Origin: JADHMP01 sp964386915
Lineage (GTDB): Bacteria; Bacteroidota; Bacteroidia; Flavobacteriales; Flavobacteriaceae
Reading direction: 5' to 3'
NCBI GenBank assembly: GCA_964386915.1
Contig: CAYLUQ010000011.1
Coordinates: forward strand, 8,734 to 72,733
Length of the DNA: 64,000 nt
Shown one piece after another: positions 23,864-33,391 of this stretch. How positions within the stretch are numbered: position 1 is the first letter of the stretch; each line of letters opens with the position of its first letter. The notes under the pieces are model-generated. The model searched no databases and was not told the origin of the DNA. It saw nothing but the letters and a program-made list of their open reading frames with translations. A program made the position numbers and the translations under genes.

Positions 23864-24468
23864 TTGTTTTTCTTTTTTTGCGTAGGGGGTTGCTCTTGCA
23901 TGGCTTTATAAAAAGCGGCTCTGGATAAGGGTTCATAATGTTCTTTTTCACCCAATAGCACTTGGGCGTCTTCCGAAGTGAGGCGATAACTATACTGTGC
24001 TAAGTTTCCGGTTCTGGTGCAAACAGCGTGCACTTTGGTGACATATTCTGCCGTGGCCATTAAGGCTGGCATGGGGCCAAAGGGCTTTCCTTTATAGTCC
24101 ATATCCAAACCGGCAACAATCACTCGAATGCCTCGATTGGCTAAAGCATTGCAAACTTCTACAATTTCATCATCAAAAAATTGAGCTTCATCAATGCCAA
24201 CCACGTCACACCCATCAGCTAAAAGGGCAATATTGGCGGCAGCAGGAACAGGAGTAGACAAAATTTGATTGTCGTCATGAGAGGTCACAAGCCGATCGTC
24301 ATAACGCACTTCTAGGGCGGGTTTAAAAATTTCAATTTTCTGTTGGGCAAACTGCGCTCTTTTCAATCGGCGAATCAATTCTTCCGTTTTGCCTGAAAAC
24401 ATAGAACCACAAATCACCTCGATCCATCCAAATTGTTCCTTTGGGTTTACTGTATTTTCTAAAAACAT
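23860..24468 (-). CDS. tdk: Thymidine kinase
   Basis: A 202-residue salvage kinase that phosphorylates thymidine with ATP. The P-loop is G-S-M-F-S-G-K-T-E (about residues 21-29) and the metal-binding D-E-A-Q-F-F follows. The lasso domain has only one Cys where four zinc ligands are usual: V-C-T-R-T-G in place of C-x-x-C, and P-L-S-R-A-A in place of a second C-x-x-C. The zinc site is therefore probably lost. It is translationally coupled to alr. Confidence 0.94.
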   Translation of the reverse strand: MFLENTVNPKEQFGWIEVICGSMFSGKTEELIRRLKRAQFAQQKIEIFKPALEVRYDDRLVTSHDDNQILSTPVPAAANIALLADGCDVVGIDEAQFFDDEIVEVCNALANRGIRVIVAGLDMDYKGKPFGPMPALMATAEYVTKVHAVCTRTGNLAQYSYRLTSEDAQVLLGEKEHYEPLSRAAFYKAMQEQPPTQKKKNN

Positions 24469-24521
24469 TTTTGTAATTTTCTGCTTGAAAAATAGACTGC
24501 TAATAATAAGCCCCCTCTTTA

Positions 24522-24529
24522 CAAAGGTA
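24522..24529 (-). promoter_or_regulatory. Possible -7 box for the tdk-alr operon
   Basis: TACCTTTG on the minus strand (24529-24522) is an exact TAnnTTTG match 53 bp before the tdk ATG. No clear -33 TTG accompanies it. Confidence 0.35.
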
Positions 24530-24559
24530 TAAATTCTGATGGGTTGAAAACACTTTTAA

Positions 24560-25252
24560 ATGATTGAACGAATAAAAAACGTATTACAAGACCTTGCCCA
24601 GCAAATTAATTCATCTTCCCATCAAAGCGATCCTGTTTTTTGGAAAGAAAAAGCAAAAGCACTTTATGAAGTGTTGAGTGTCTATGTTTTTTTGTACCAA
24701 CAGCAAGATGCAAAGTCCGATTGGGAGGCTCATGAAAACCAGCTTAAAGCGGCTGTCTCAAAATTGGAAAACGTGTCTTTTTCCACTCAAAAGCCTCTTG
24801 AAAAAAGGGAAGAGGAGACCCTCAATGTACCGCCTCTAATGGATACGATTAATGATATTTTAACCGAAATGCCGGATCAGGCTCTGCCCGAGGAGTTGTT
24901 CCAAGAAGTGAGCCCGGCTCCTTCTTTTGAAAAAAAAGAAACAGCTGAAGAACAAAAGCAAGAAACACTCACCGAAAACAAAAAAAACCTCAATGACCGC
25001 TTTTCAAAAGGACTCAAAATTGATTTGAACGATCGCATTGCTTTCATCTCCCATTTATTTAATAATCAAAGTGCAGACTATCACAGGGTAATTAAGCAAT
25101 TGTTTACTTTCTCAGATTGGGAAGAAGCCAAAGACTTTATAGATAATATGGTCAAACCAGACTATAATAATTGGAAAGGGAAAGAAGATTTTGAAGCGCG
25201 TTTTATGCGTGTTTTAGAACTCCATTTTGATCTCCCTGCTGAAAATTTATAG
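24560..25252 (+). CDS. Conserved hypothetical protein, possibly cytoplasmic
   Basis: A 230-residue acidic protein with no signal peptide or membrane helix. The N-terminal third looks helical (about residues 1-75), the middle (about 85-150) is a low-complexity, Glu/Pro/Lys-rich and probably disordered linker, and the C-terminal 80 residues (from N-D-R-F-S-K-G-L-K-I-D-L-N-D-R-I) are the best-ordered part: helical, with W-E-E-A and a closing W-K-G-K-E-D-F. I recognise the C-terminal pattern as one seen in Bacteroidota proteins of unknown function. It lies 24 bp before rsmI, divergent from tdk. Confidence 0.75.
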   Translation: MIERIKNVLQDLAQQINSSSHQSDPVFWKEKAKALYEVLSVYVFLYQQQDAKSDWEAHENQLKAAVSKLENVSFSTQKPLEKREEETLNVPPLMDTINDILTEMPDQALPEELFQEVSPAPSFEKKETAEEQKQETLTENKKNLNDRFSKGLKIDLNDRIAFISHLFNNQSADYHRVIKQLFTFSDWEEAKDFIDNMVKPDYNNWKGKEDFEARFMRVLELHFDLPAENL

Positions 25253-25276
25253 AGACTCTTTCCACTTCAACCTGTT

Positions 25277-25951
25277 ATGTCAAAATTAATCATCATTCCC
25301 ACTCCCATCGGCAATTTGGAAGACATCACCCTAAGAGGGCTTCGGATGTTGGGTGAGGTTGACTTGATCTTGGCAGAAGACACGCGCACGAGTAAAAAAT
25401 TATTAAATCATTATAACATTGAAACACCCTGTGAGAGTTTTCATATGTTTAATGAACACAAAAAGTTAGCCGCCGTTATTCGTCGTTTAGAAGGTGGAAC
25501 AACCATAGCGCTTATTTCAGATGCAGGTACCCCGGGCATTTCGGATCCGGGCTATTTGCTCATTCGAGCAGCTTTAGAACAAAATATTCCGGTAGAATGT
25601 TTGCCTGGTGCAACAGCTCTTATTCCGGCATTGGTACAAAGCGGGCTACCTTCTGATCGTTTTGTTTTTGAGGGGTTTTTACCACCCAAAAAAGGACGGC
25701 AAAAAAGGCTTGAACAATTGGCAACAGAACCTCGCACTGTTATACTTTATGAAAGTCCCCACAAATTGGTCAAAACACTCTCCCAATTAGTGGCTGTTTT
25801 TGGGCCTGATCGAAACATAGTGGTTCTACGAGAACTAACCAAACTGCACGAAACCTCTTATAGTCTCACCCTTCAATCGGCACTAGTGCATTTTGAAAAG
25901 CAACCCCCAAAGGGAGAATTAGTACTTTGCCTTGCGGGATTTAAACCTTGA
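25277..25951 (+). CDS. rsmI: 16S rRNA (cytidine-1402-2'-O)-methyltransferase
   Basis: A 224-residue member of the tetrapyrrole-methylase fold that methylates the ribose of C1402 in 16S rRNA with S-adenosylmethionine. The N-terminal P-T-P-I-G-N-L-E-D-I-T, then A-E-D-T-R, S-D-A-G-T-P-G-I-S-D-P-G and C-L-P-G-A-T-A are diagnostic. The C-terminal region is shorter than in E. coli (about 286 residues), as is common in Bacteroidota. It precedes recJ by 4 bp. Confidence 0.95.
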   Translation: MSKLIIIPTPIGNLEDITLRGLRMLGEVDLILAEDTRTSKKLLNHYNIETPCESFHMFNEHKKLAAVIRRLEGGTTIALISDAGTPGISDPGYLLIRAALEQNIPVECLPGATALIPALVQSGLPSDRFVFEGFLPPKKGRQKRLEQLATEPRTVILYESPHKLVKTLSQLVAVFGPDRNIVVLRELTKLHETSYSLTLQSALVHFEKQPPKGELVLCLAGFKP

Positions 25952-25955
25952 TTAG

Positions 25956-27638
25956 ATGATTTGGAATCCTCGCCCACTCCCAGATATGGATCAAGTTGAG
26001 GCCCTGCAAGAGGCTCTTCAGATACCCAAACTTGTAGCTACTCTTTTGGTGCAGCGTGGCATTAGCTCTTTTGAAACCGCGAAGCATTTTTTTAGACCCC
26101 AATGGGAGGCGCTCTATGATCCTTATTTAATGAAAGACATGAACCTAGCCGTTGGGAGAATTGAAAAAGCCCTTCAAGAAAAGGAAAAAATCATGGTCTA
26201 TGGTGATTATGATGTGGACGGCACCACTGCTGTGGCTTTGGTATATTCTTTTCTCAGCCCCCTAGCAGACGTTGTCTCCTACATTCCCGATCGTTATTCA
26301 GAAGGCTATGGGGTCTCCAAAAAAGGAATTGAGGAAGCTCACGCCAAAGGAATTACATTAATCATAGCGCTCGATTGTGGGATTAAAGCGGTAGATCAAG
26401 TGGCTTATGCAGCAAGTTTAGGGATTGATTTCATCATTTGCGATCATCACCAACCCGGAGAGGTACTCCCCCAGGCCTTTGCCATTTTAGACCCCAAGCA
26501 ATCGGATTGTTCCTATCCTTTTGATGGCTTATGTGGATGTGGCATAGGGTTTAAATTGGTGCAAGCCCTGCTACAAAAACAAGGGGCTACACAAGAAACT
26601 TTAATCCCCTATTTAGATTTAGTGGCCACAGCCATTGCGGCAGATATTGTGCCTATGGTTGATGAAAATCGTCTATTAACATATTTTGGCTTGCAGCATA
26701 TGCAGCAGGCCCCTCGAGTTGGCATTGCTTATTTCTTAAAAGAACTTAAACAAAAGATTAAAGTGTCTGACTTGGTGTTTAAATTGGCCCCGAGAATCAA
26801 TGCTGCAGGCCGAATGGAACATGGCCTAAATGCCGTTCGTTTGCTAACCTCAACTTCTGTTGAAGCCGTAAAACCTATTGCCAGAGCCATAGAATTTAAC
26901 AATTCTGAGCGACGTTCTAAGGATGAAAAAATTACCCAAGAAGCACTTAACCAAATTGCGGATAGTTCATCGGACTATACAACAGTAGTATTTGACCCAC
27001 AATGGCACAAAGGAGTCATTGGCATAGTAGCGTCTCGCTTAATTGAGCACCACTATAGACCCACTGTGGTGTTGACTCAATCGGGAGAGGTATTAGCCGG
27101 ATCGGTTCGATCTGTTAAAGGGTTTGATGTCTACCGTGCTTTAGAAGCTTGCCAAGAACACATGATTCAATATGGAGGGCATAAATATGCCGCCGGATTA
27201 ACCCTTGCCCCAGATCAATTAGAAGGGTTTATAACCTGTTTTGAAAACGCGGTCAAAGAGCAAATACGTCCCGAACAAAGAGTGCCCACATTGGACTATG
27301 ACGCAGCAGTATCTTTAGCCGAATTAACTCCAAAAACGTTTAGAATTATGGAACAAATGGCACCCTTTGGCCCCCAAAATATGCGCCCTGTTTTGGTCAC
27401 CCACCAGTGTAAAGATTCAGGAGGATCTCGAGCGGTGGGTCAAGATAATACGCATTTGCGATTGGAAATTACAGATGCTTCTGGCGCAAAATTCACAGGC
27501 ATTGCCTTTCAACAGGCACACCATTTATTGGATGTGAAGTCACAAAGACCTTTTTCAATTTGCTATACCTTAGAAGAAAACCAGTTTAACAACCAATCGA
27601 GTTTACAACTCAAAATTAAAGCCCTGAAATTTGACTAG
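25956..27638 (+). CDS. recJ: Single-stranded-DNA-specific exonuclease RecJ
   Basis: A 560-residue 5'-3' single-strand exonuclease of repair and recombination. DHH-family motifs are in order: Y-G-D-Y-D-V-D-G-T-T (metal site), L-D-C-G, D-H-H-Q-P (the DHH motif), then R-I-N-A-A-G-R, and in the DHHA1 domain Q-Y-G-G-H-K-Y-A-A-G. Length is normal. The stop shares a 4-bp CTAG overlap with that of the convergent pgi gene. Confidence 0.96.
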   Translation: MIWNPRPLPDMDQVEALQEALQIPKLVATLLVQRGISSFETAKHFFRPQWEALYDPYLMKDMNLAVGRIEKALQEKEKIMVYGDYDVDGTTAVALVYSFLSPLADVVSYIPDRYSEGYGVSKKGIEEAHAKGITLIIALDCGIKAVDQVAYAASLGIDFIICDHHQPGEVLPQAFAILDPKQSDCSYPFDGLCGCGIGFKLVQALLQKQGATQETLIPYLDLVATAIAADIVPMVDENRLLTYFGLQHMQQAPRVGIAYFLKELKQKIKVSDLVFKLAPRINAAGRMEHGLNAVRLLTSTSVEAVKPIARAIEFNNSERRSKDEKITQEALNQIADSSSDYTTVVFDPQWHKGVIGIVASRLIEHHYRPTVVLTQSGEVLAGSVRSVKGFDVYRALEACQEHMIQYGGHKYAAGLTLAPDQLEGFITCFENAVKEQIRPEQRVPTLDYDAAVSLAELTPKTFRIMEQMAPFGPQNMRPVLVTHQCKDSGGSRAVGQDNTHLRLEITDASGAKFTGIAFQQAHHLLDVKSQRPFSICYTLEENQFNNQSSLQLKIKALKFD

Positions 27639-29275
27639 CTTTGTTTAAGTCGGTTAATCAACTGAGTAGTAGAAGCATCGTGGGGTTGTAGGGTTGCTGC
27701 ATTAAAATCGTCTAAGACCACGTTGGCCAATTGTTTGCCTAATTCTACGCCCCATTGGTCATAACTAAAAATGTTCCACAAAATTCCTTGTACAAATATT
27801 TTGTGTTCATAGCAAGCAATTAATGCCCCTAGATTTTTAGGAGTGAGTTGCTCAATCAGTATGGTATTTGTGGGTCGATTACCTTCAAAAACTTTAAAGG
27901 GGATTAATTTTCTAGCCTCGGCTGGAGCCATTCCATTTTGGTGTAACTCGTCAGCGACTTTTTCAGCTGATTTACCTTTCATTAAGGCCTCTGTTTGAGC
28001 AACAAAATTGGCCATCAGCTTGGCTTGATGATCGGTCTCTCCATAAAGTGATTTTTTGAAACCAATAAAATCGGCAGGAATGAGCTTGGTGCCTTGATGC
28101 AGCAGTTGAAAAAAGGCGTGTTGTGCATTGGTGCCGGGAGCCCCCCAAACAATGGTTCCGGTTTGATAGGTCACCGGGTTTCCATTGCGGTCTGTACCTT
28201 TACCATTGCTTTCCATGATGGCCTGTTGCAAATAGGCAGGCAAACTTCTCAAATATTGCGTATAGGGCACAATAACTTCTGTCTCGGCCTCCCAAAAATT
28301 ATTATACCACACACTCAATAGCGCAAGTAAGACGGGAATATTATTTTCAAAAGAAGTTGACTTAAAATGGGCATCCATTGCTCTGGCGCCTTGCAGTAAA
28401 TGATCAAAATGCTGAGGACCTACCCCCAAACAAATACTTAACCCCACAGCACTCCAAAGTGAAAAACGACCCCCAACCCAATCGTTCATTGGGAAAACAT
28501 TTTCGGGGGCTATGCCAAAGGCTTCAATTTTTTCTAAATTAGTAGAAACAGCCACAAAATGTTGTGCAATGGCCGTTTCGGGTGCTGTTTCTAAAAACCA
28601 TCGTCTAATGGTTTGAGCGTTGCTAAGGGTTTCTTGGGTGGTAAAGGTTTTAGAAACTACTACAAAAAGGGTGGTCTCTGGAGAAAGACCTTTGAGACTT
28701 TCTTGCACATGATCTCCTTCTACATTAGAAACAAAGCGCACCTCTAAGTGGTTTTTATAAAAGGCCAAGGCTTCAGTCACCATAGCCGGGCCAAGGTCTG
28801 AGCCTCCAATTCCAATATTCACTACATGGGTGATGGGTTTGCCACTATAGCCTTTCCATTCACCAGAAATTACGGCTTCTGAAAAGGCATACATTTTTTC
28901 TTTAACAGCTTCAATTTCTGGATTAATATCTTTTCCGTCCACCAGCAACTGTTGGGCTCCCTTTTGACGGAGGGCGGTGTGCAGCACCGCTCTGTTTTCA
29001 GTTTGGTTGATAGCATCTCCACCAAAATAGGCACTTATGGCATTGGAGAGTTCAGCTTCTTCGGCTAGTTTAAGCAACAAAGAAAGCGTCTCTTCATTCC
29101 ATCTGTTTTTAGAAAGATCTACATAAAAATCGTCCCATTGCCACTGAAAAGTGCCACTATGACTGTTGCTGGCGGCAAAATGGTCTGCTATGGTTAGGGG
29201 TGCTATTTTTTTAAAATGATCTTGTAAGCGCAGCCAACTGGGCAAGCGAGTGGGATTATGGTTGGAGAGGGTCAT
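27635..29275 (-). CDS. pgi: Glucose-6-phosphate isomerase
   Basis: A 546-residue glycolytic enzyme that interconverts glucose 6-phosphate and fructose 6-phosphate. Visible blocks: N-I-G-I-G-G-S-D-L-G-P-A-M, S-K-T-F-T-T-Q-E-T, G-G-R-F-S-L-W-S, E-S-N-G-K (catalytic Glu) and a C-terminal F-D-Q-W-G-V-E-L-G-K (catalytic Lys). The start (ATG 29275) overlaps the end of the M23 peptidase gene by 20 bp, so the two are probably one transcript. Confidence 0.96.
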   Translation of the reverse strand: MTLSNHNPTRLPSWLRLQDHFKKIAPLTIADHFAASNSHSGTFQWQWDDFYVDLSKNRWNEETLSLLLKLAEEAELSNAISAYFGGDAINQTENRAVLHTALRQKGAQQLLVDGKDINPEIEAVKEKMYAFSEAVISGEWKGYSGKPITHVVNIGIGGSDLGPAMVTEALAFYKNHLEVRFVSNVEGDHVQESLKGLSPETTLFVVVSKTFTTQETLSNAQTIRRWFLETAPETAIAQHFVAVSTNLEKIEAFGIAPENVFPMNDWVGGRFSLWSAVGLSICLGVGPQHFDHLLQGARAMDAHFKSTSFENNIPVLLALLSVWYNNFWEAETEVIVPYTQYLRSLPAYLQQAIMESNGKGTDRNGNPVTYQTGTIVWGAPGTNAQHAFFQLLHQGTKLIPADFIGFKKSLYGETDHQAKLMANFVAQTEALMKGKSAEKVADELHQNGMAPAEARKLIPFKVFEGNRPTNTILIEQLTPKNLGALIACYEHKIFVQGILWNIFSYDQWGVELGKQLANVVLDDFNAATLQPHDASTTQLINRLKQS

Positions 29276-30554
29276 TTATGGGTTGGTTATGAAAGGTTAT
29301 TGCTTTGGAAGAAAGTGTTTTCTCTTCAAAACTCAAACAGTCTAATTGTTCTTTAACAGGTACTATAGCGGTTAAAAATTTTCTTTTTAACTCAGACGAA
29401 ATAGGTTTGGCTTCGGGAAGTTTTTGTTTAAAAGGGTCTACTTGTTTTCCATTTTTCCAAAAGCGATAGCACACATGGGGTCCCGAGGTGTTTCCGGTCA
29501 TACCGACCCACCCAATGACGTCTCCTTGTGCTACATTCTGCCCCTTGCGTACTTTTCTTTTTTTCATATGCAAATATTGGGTGCTATAGGTTTCATTATG
29601 TCGAATGGTGACATAGTTACCATTGCCTTTGCTGTAGGAAGATTTTACCACTACGCCTTTGGCAGTGGCTAGAATGGGTGTGCCTACATTGGCTGCAAAA
29701 TCTGTGCCTTTGTGGGGGCGCACACGGTTGCCGTAGTAGGCAATTCTTCTTTTAAGATTGTAACGAGAGGAAATCCGACTGAACTTAACAGGAGCTTTTA
29801 AAAAAGCCCGTCTGAGGTTTTTGGCTTGATCGTCAAAGTAGTCCACAATCCCTTTTTCAGGATTTGACTCAAATTCGAAGGCATAATAGGGTTTTCCTTG
29901 ATGCTCAAAATAGGCGGCTTTAACTCTATTGATGCCCACTGAGAGAGTGTCGTTCACAAAATTTTCATCATAAATGACTTTAAACCGATCCCCAGGATAG
30001 AGCCTAGAAAAATCAATGGTCCAAGCATAAACGTCGGCCAAATAGTAGGTGAGCGCATCATTCACTCCAATTTCTTGCATGGTTTCATAGAGCGAAGAGT
30101 GAATGGTTCCTACCGCCATTTGTTCTTTTGTTTGAATCTCTTTGGAAACCTTTTTACCATAAATACTGTCCCTAAGATGCACAATGGTATAGTCCTCCAC
30201 ATTGGGGTGATACACAAAATAGTCTAATTGTTTGAGGCTGTCTTTGGTATAAAAAAGGGTGTAGGGTTTATTGAGTCTGATTTTTCTGAGGTCCACACAG
30301 TCTTTAATAGTGGTAACAATAGTATAAATTTGTGGATAGTCAATGCCATGAGCCTCTAGGATGGAACCAAATGTATCGCCTCGTTTTATTTTCTGGGTCT
30401 TGGTGTCATATTGGTTGAGGTCTAAACCAAATTGCAATTGGGGCACAAGGGTGGCCGGCATGTTTCCTTTAGGTGCATTGGCAGGAACGGCTGTGGGAGC
30501 CTCACCACAACGGCTTAAAAGCAAAATTAGAACGAGTGCCGAAAGTATACGCAT
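29256..30554 (-). CDS. M23-family metallopeptidase (LytM domain), lipoprotein
   Basis: A 432-residue cell-wall peptidase or its inactive relative. The N-terminus is a short lipoprotein-like signal (L-L-L-S-R-C, Cys16). A region of about residues 40-110 with K-R-G-D-T-F-G-S-I-L resembles a LysM or OapA-like peptidoglycan-binding domain. The M23 domain (about 270-370) has the first zinc site in R-P-H-K-G-T-D, but the second, normally H-x-H, reads G-P-H-V-C-Y-R, so a Cys stands where the last His ligand is expected. It overlaps the start of pgi by 20 bp. Activity is uncertain. Confidence 0.86.
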   Translation of the reverse strand: MRILSALVLILLLSRCGEAPTAVPANAPKGNMPATLVPQLQFGLDLNQYDTKTQKIKRGDTFGSILEAHGIDYPQIYTIVTTIKDCVDLRKIRLNKPYTLFYTKDSLKQLDYFVYHPNVEDYTIVHLRDSIYGKKVSKEIQTKEQMAVGTIHSSLYETMQEIGVNDALTYYLADVYAWTIDFSRLYPGDRFKVIYDENFVNDTLSVGINRVKAAYFEHQGKPYYAFEFESNPEKGIVDYFDDQAKNLRRAFLKAPVKFSRISSRYNLKRRIAYYGNRVRPHKGTDFAANVGTPILATAKGVVVKSSYSKGNGNYVTIRHNETYSTQYLHMKKRKVRKGQNVAQGDVIGWVGMTGNTSGPHVCYRFWKNGKQVDPFKQKLPEAKPISSELKRKFLTAIVPVKEQLDCLSFEEKTLSSKAITFHNQPINDPLQP

Positions 30555-30648
30555 CTCAATATTTAAAAATTTATCAAATTTCGTAATAGCTAGTGTATTT
30601 TAAAACGCTAATGGTAAAAAGTTTTACACCAAGTTATGGAAAGACTAT

Positions 30649-31449
30649 TTAGTCTTTTACAACTATGTCAAACGGATATTTTAAATTTTTAAAATTTTCT
30701 AAATCAGCTTTAATAGACCCTACTAAAATATCTGCTTGAATGCGCATGGGAATTTTGTTTTGATCGTCTGTTACCCACAAGGTGACACTTTCTTGTTCTT
30801 TAAACACCCGGCCAGACTGCACCATAGGGCGAAATTTGAGACAGGGCACCTGACCAAATTTGGTGTCTATGATTTCTTTGCCGAGAAATTTGAGTTGAAA
30901 CACATAGTTCTCTTGGTCAAAAAACATGTTGATACTAAAGCTTTCATTGACCTTTATGTCGTTTTCTGGATAAAAATGACGCAGATAATAAAAACAAGAG
31001 AGCAAATCTTGTGCATTGGGTTTAAACGCTACCTCAAACTGTTCTTTTTTCTTTTTGTCGTTGATATGGGCCAATTGGGTTTGGTGATCAAAACGAATTT
31101 CTAAATTTTTGGTATATCCTCCTTCATCAATATTGCGCACAAACTTGTAGGGCAACCCATTGGCGGCATCAAAATAGGATTCATAATGATCTTCCACTTT
31201 GAAAAACCATCTAGCAAGTCCGGTTGTTCGACCATAGCCTTTTGCATGAAAAACATCATGCCCTTCTAAAGTTTTTTGTTCTAGAGAGAGGCTAGCGTAG
31301 CTCGCATTAAAAATACCATAGTGAATTCTAAACTCAAACCATTCTCCGTCTTTAAAAGGAGGGTCGGAAGAAAACTCATGGTCTAGCTGCTGTGGCGTGA
31401 AGGCCATGAGCAAAAAGACAAAACCATATAGGAGGCCTTTTTTAATCAT
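30649..31449 (-). CDS. DUF3108-family exported protein
   Basis: A 266-residue protein with a signal peptide (M-I-K-K-G-L-L-Y then a hydrophobic core). I place the start at the ATG 31449; an upstream ATG at 31470 would put seven residues (including a Cys) ahead of the signal. The mature part opens with F-K-D-G-E-W-F-E-F-R-I-H-Y-G, the common start of DUF3108 periplasmic proteins, and continues as a long series of beta-strands. Function unknown; the group is frequent in Bacteroidota and Proteobacteria envelopes. It is followed downstream by the M23 gene on the same strand. Confidence 0.82.
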   Translation of the reverse strand: MIKKGLLYGFVFLLMAFTPQQLDHEFSSDPPFKDGEWFEFRIHYGIFNASYASLSLEQKTLEGHDVFHAKGYGRTTGLARWFFKVEDHYESYFDAANGLPYKFVRNIDEGGYTKNLEIRFDHQTQLAHINDKKKKEQFEVAFKPNAQDLLSCFYYLRHFYPENDIKVNESFSINMFFDQENYVFQLKFLGKEIIDTKFGQVPCLKFRPMVQSGRVFKEQESVTLWVTDDQNKIPMRIQADILVGSIKADLENFKNLKYPFDIVVKD

Positions 31450-31511
31450 ACCACAAAAATAAACATTCACATGTAGGGTTAAGGTTAAATTTATCTAAAA
31501 TAAAGGGAAGT

Positions 31512-33311
31512 CTAGGAGGCTAAGTTTTTTAGGGCGTTATATATTTTTGCTCCTCGTGTAGGGCCAAAAAGAGTTACAATGTCTTCTTGAGAGGCTGCTC
31601 TTAAGCGTTTAATAGACTTAAACTCTTTGAGTAATTGAGAACGTGTGGCTGGGCCTATGCCGGGGAGTTGGTCTATTTGTGATTGTAAACCACCTTTGCT
31701 TCTCTTGTTGCGATGAAACCGAATGCCAAATCGGTGGGCTTCATCTCTTGCCCGTTGAATGATTTTTAATGATTCTGATTTTTTATCAATATATAGTGGA
31801 ATCGGATCATCGGGAAAAAACAATTCTTCCAACCGTTTGGCTATGCCGACTATGGCAATTTTGCCTCTAAGCCCTAGCAATTCTAAACTTTTTACAGCCG
31901 AGGACAATTGTCCTTTTCCGCCGTCTATTACAATGAGTTGAGGCAGGGGGGCTCCTTCCTCTAGCAAGCGTTTGTAGCGTCTAAAAACCACTTCTTCCAT
32001 GGAAGCAAAATCGTTGGGGCCTTCCACAGATTTAATGCTAAAATGGCGGTATTCTTTTTTACTGGGTTTTCCGTTTTTAAAGACCACACAGGCTGCCACC
32101 GGATTGGTGCCCTGCAAATTTGAATTATCAAAACATTCAATATGATAAGGAGGAGCTGACAACCTCAAATCCTTTTGCATTTGGGTCATAATTCGTTTAA
32201 CATGGCGTTCGGGATCTACAATTTTCATTTGTTTAAATTGTTCAACCCTATAGAACTTGGCGTTGTGAAGCGATAAATCCACCAGTTTTTTCTTATCGCC
32301 TTGTTGGGGCACTATGATTTTATAAGAGGGTCCCAAACGAACCGCATGCGAGCAATAAATTTCTTTTGCATTGCTTTTAAATCGTTGTTGCAATTCCACA
32401 ATGGCCAATTGAAGCAATTCCACATCTGATTCTTCGAGTTTCTTTTTGAGTTCTAGGGTGTGTGACCGTACAATGGCTCCGTGCGCAATTTGCAAATAAT
32501 TGATATAGGCACTACTCTCATCAGCAATAAGGGCAAATACATCAGCGTTGTTAATTTTGGGGTTCACCACTGTTGATTTGGCCTGATAATTTTTTAAGAT
32601 TTCTATTTTTTCTTTAATCTGCTGGGCCTTTTCAAAAGCGAGGTTGTTGGCATAGTTTTTCATTTGGGTTTCAAAGGTGGTTAGCGAGGCTTTAAAATCG
32701 CCTTTGATGATTTGCCGAATGGCTTTTATGTTGGCATCATAAACCGAAAAGTCCATCTTCTCCTCACAGGGACCAAGGCAATTTCCCAAATGAAAATCCA
32801 AACACACTTTAAATTTTTGGGCTTTAATTTTTTCCTCTTTTAAATCGTAGTTGCAACTCCTAAGCGGATACAAACTCTTAATTAAATTCAATAGGGTGCG
32901 CACGGTTTTCATGCTGGTGTAGGGGCCAAAATATTCTGAGCCGTCTCGAATCAATTTTCGGGTGGTGAATACCCTAGGAAAAGGTTCGTTTTTGATGCAA
33001 ATCCAAGGATAGGTCTTGTCGTCTTTGAGCATCACGTTATAGCGGGGCTGATGTTCTTTAATGAGGCTGTTTTCTAAAAGTAAGGCATCCATCTCGGTGG
33101 GAACCACTATATGCTCAATGCGCTGAATTTGTTTTACCAAAACAGTGGTTCTTCTGTTGGCGTGGTTTTTAGTGAAATAAGAATTAACCCTCTTTTTTAA
33201 ATTTTTTGCTTTTCCCACATACAACATCTTATTTTCTTTATCAAAATATTGATAAACCCCGGCCTCTTCCGGCAAGCTTTTTAGTTGTATGTGCACCATT
33301 TCTGCCTCCAT
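31512..33311 (-). CDS. uvrC: Excinuclease ABC subunit C
   Basis: A 599-residue nuclease that makes both cuts in UvrABC nucleotide-excision repair. The N-terminal GIY-YIG domain has G-V-Y-Q-Y-F and L-Y-V-G-K-A-K-N; a UVR motif that binds UvrB lies near residues 205-240; the C-terminal RNase-H-like domain has C-F-D-N-S-N and V-I-D-G-G-K-G-Q-L, and a helix-hairpin-helix pair ends the protein (Q-L-P-G-I-G-P-A-T). Start at ATG 33311; ATG 33299 is possible and would remove four residues. Confidence 0.96.
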   Translation of the reverse strand: MEAEMVHIQLKSLPEEAGVYQYFDKENKMLYVGKAKNLKKRVNSYFTKNHANRRTTVLVKQIQRIEHIVVPTEMDALLLENSLIKEHQPRYNVMLKDDKTYPWICIKNEPFPRVFTTRKLIRDGSEYFGPYTSMKTVRTLLNLIKSLYPLRSCNYDLKEEKIKAQKFKVCLDFHLGNCLGPCEEKMDFSVYDANIKAIRQIIKGDFKASLTTFETQMKNYANNLAFEKAQQIKEKIEILKNYQAKSTVVNPKINNADVFALIADESSAYINYLQIAHGAIVRSHTLELKKKLEESDVELLQLAIVELQQRFKSNAKEIYCSHAVRLGPSYKIIVPQQGDKKKLVDLSLHNAKFYRVEQFKQMKIVDPERHVKRIMTQMQKDLRLSAPPYHIECFDNSNLQGTNPVAACVVFKNGKPSKKEYRHFSIKSVEGPNDFASMEEVVFRRYKRLLEEGAPLPQLIVIDGGKGQLSSAVKSLELLGLRGKIAIVGIAKRLEELFFPDDPIPLYIDKKSESLKIIQRARDEAHRFGIRFHRNKRSKGGLQSQIDQLPGIGPATRSQLLKEFKSIKRLRAASQEDIVTLFGPTRGAKIYNALKNLAS

Positions 33312-33370
33312 TGCTACGAAGGTATTGATTTCTCTGTTCTATTGAAATTCACCTCCTTTTTTTATGCGAT

Positions 33371-33378
33371 TAATTTTG
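33371..33378 (+). promoter_or_regulatory. Possible -7 box for the folate cyclo-ligase gene
   Basis: TAATTTTG is an exact TAnnTTTG match 13 bp before the ATG at 33392; the nearest TTG (33342-33344) is 26 bp upstream, rather far. Confidence 0.3.
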
Positions 33379-33391
33379 CATATTTGCTTTT

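Noticed and set aside
33350..33359. A second AAAGGAGGTG on the minus strand, upstream of uvrC
   Set aside because: No start codon lies at a suitable distance (uvrC ATG is 38 nt away) and the A-rich context makes chance likely.
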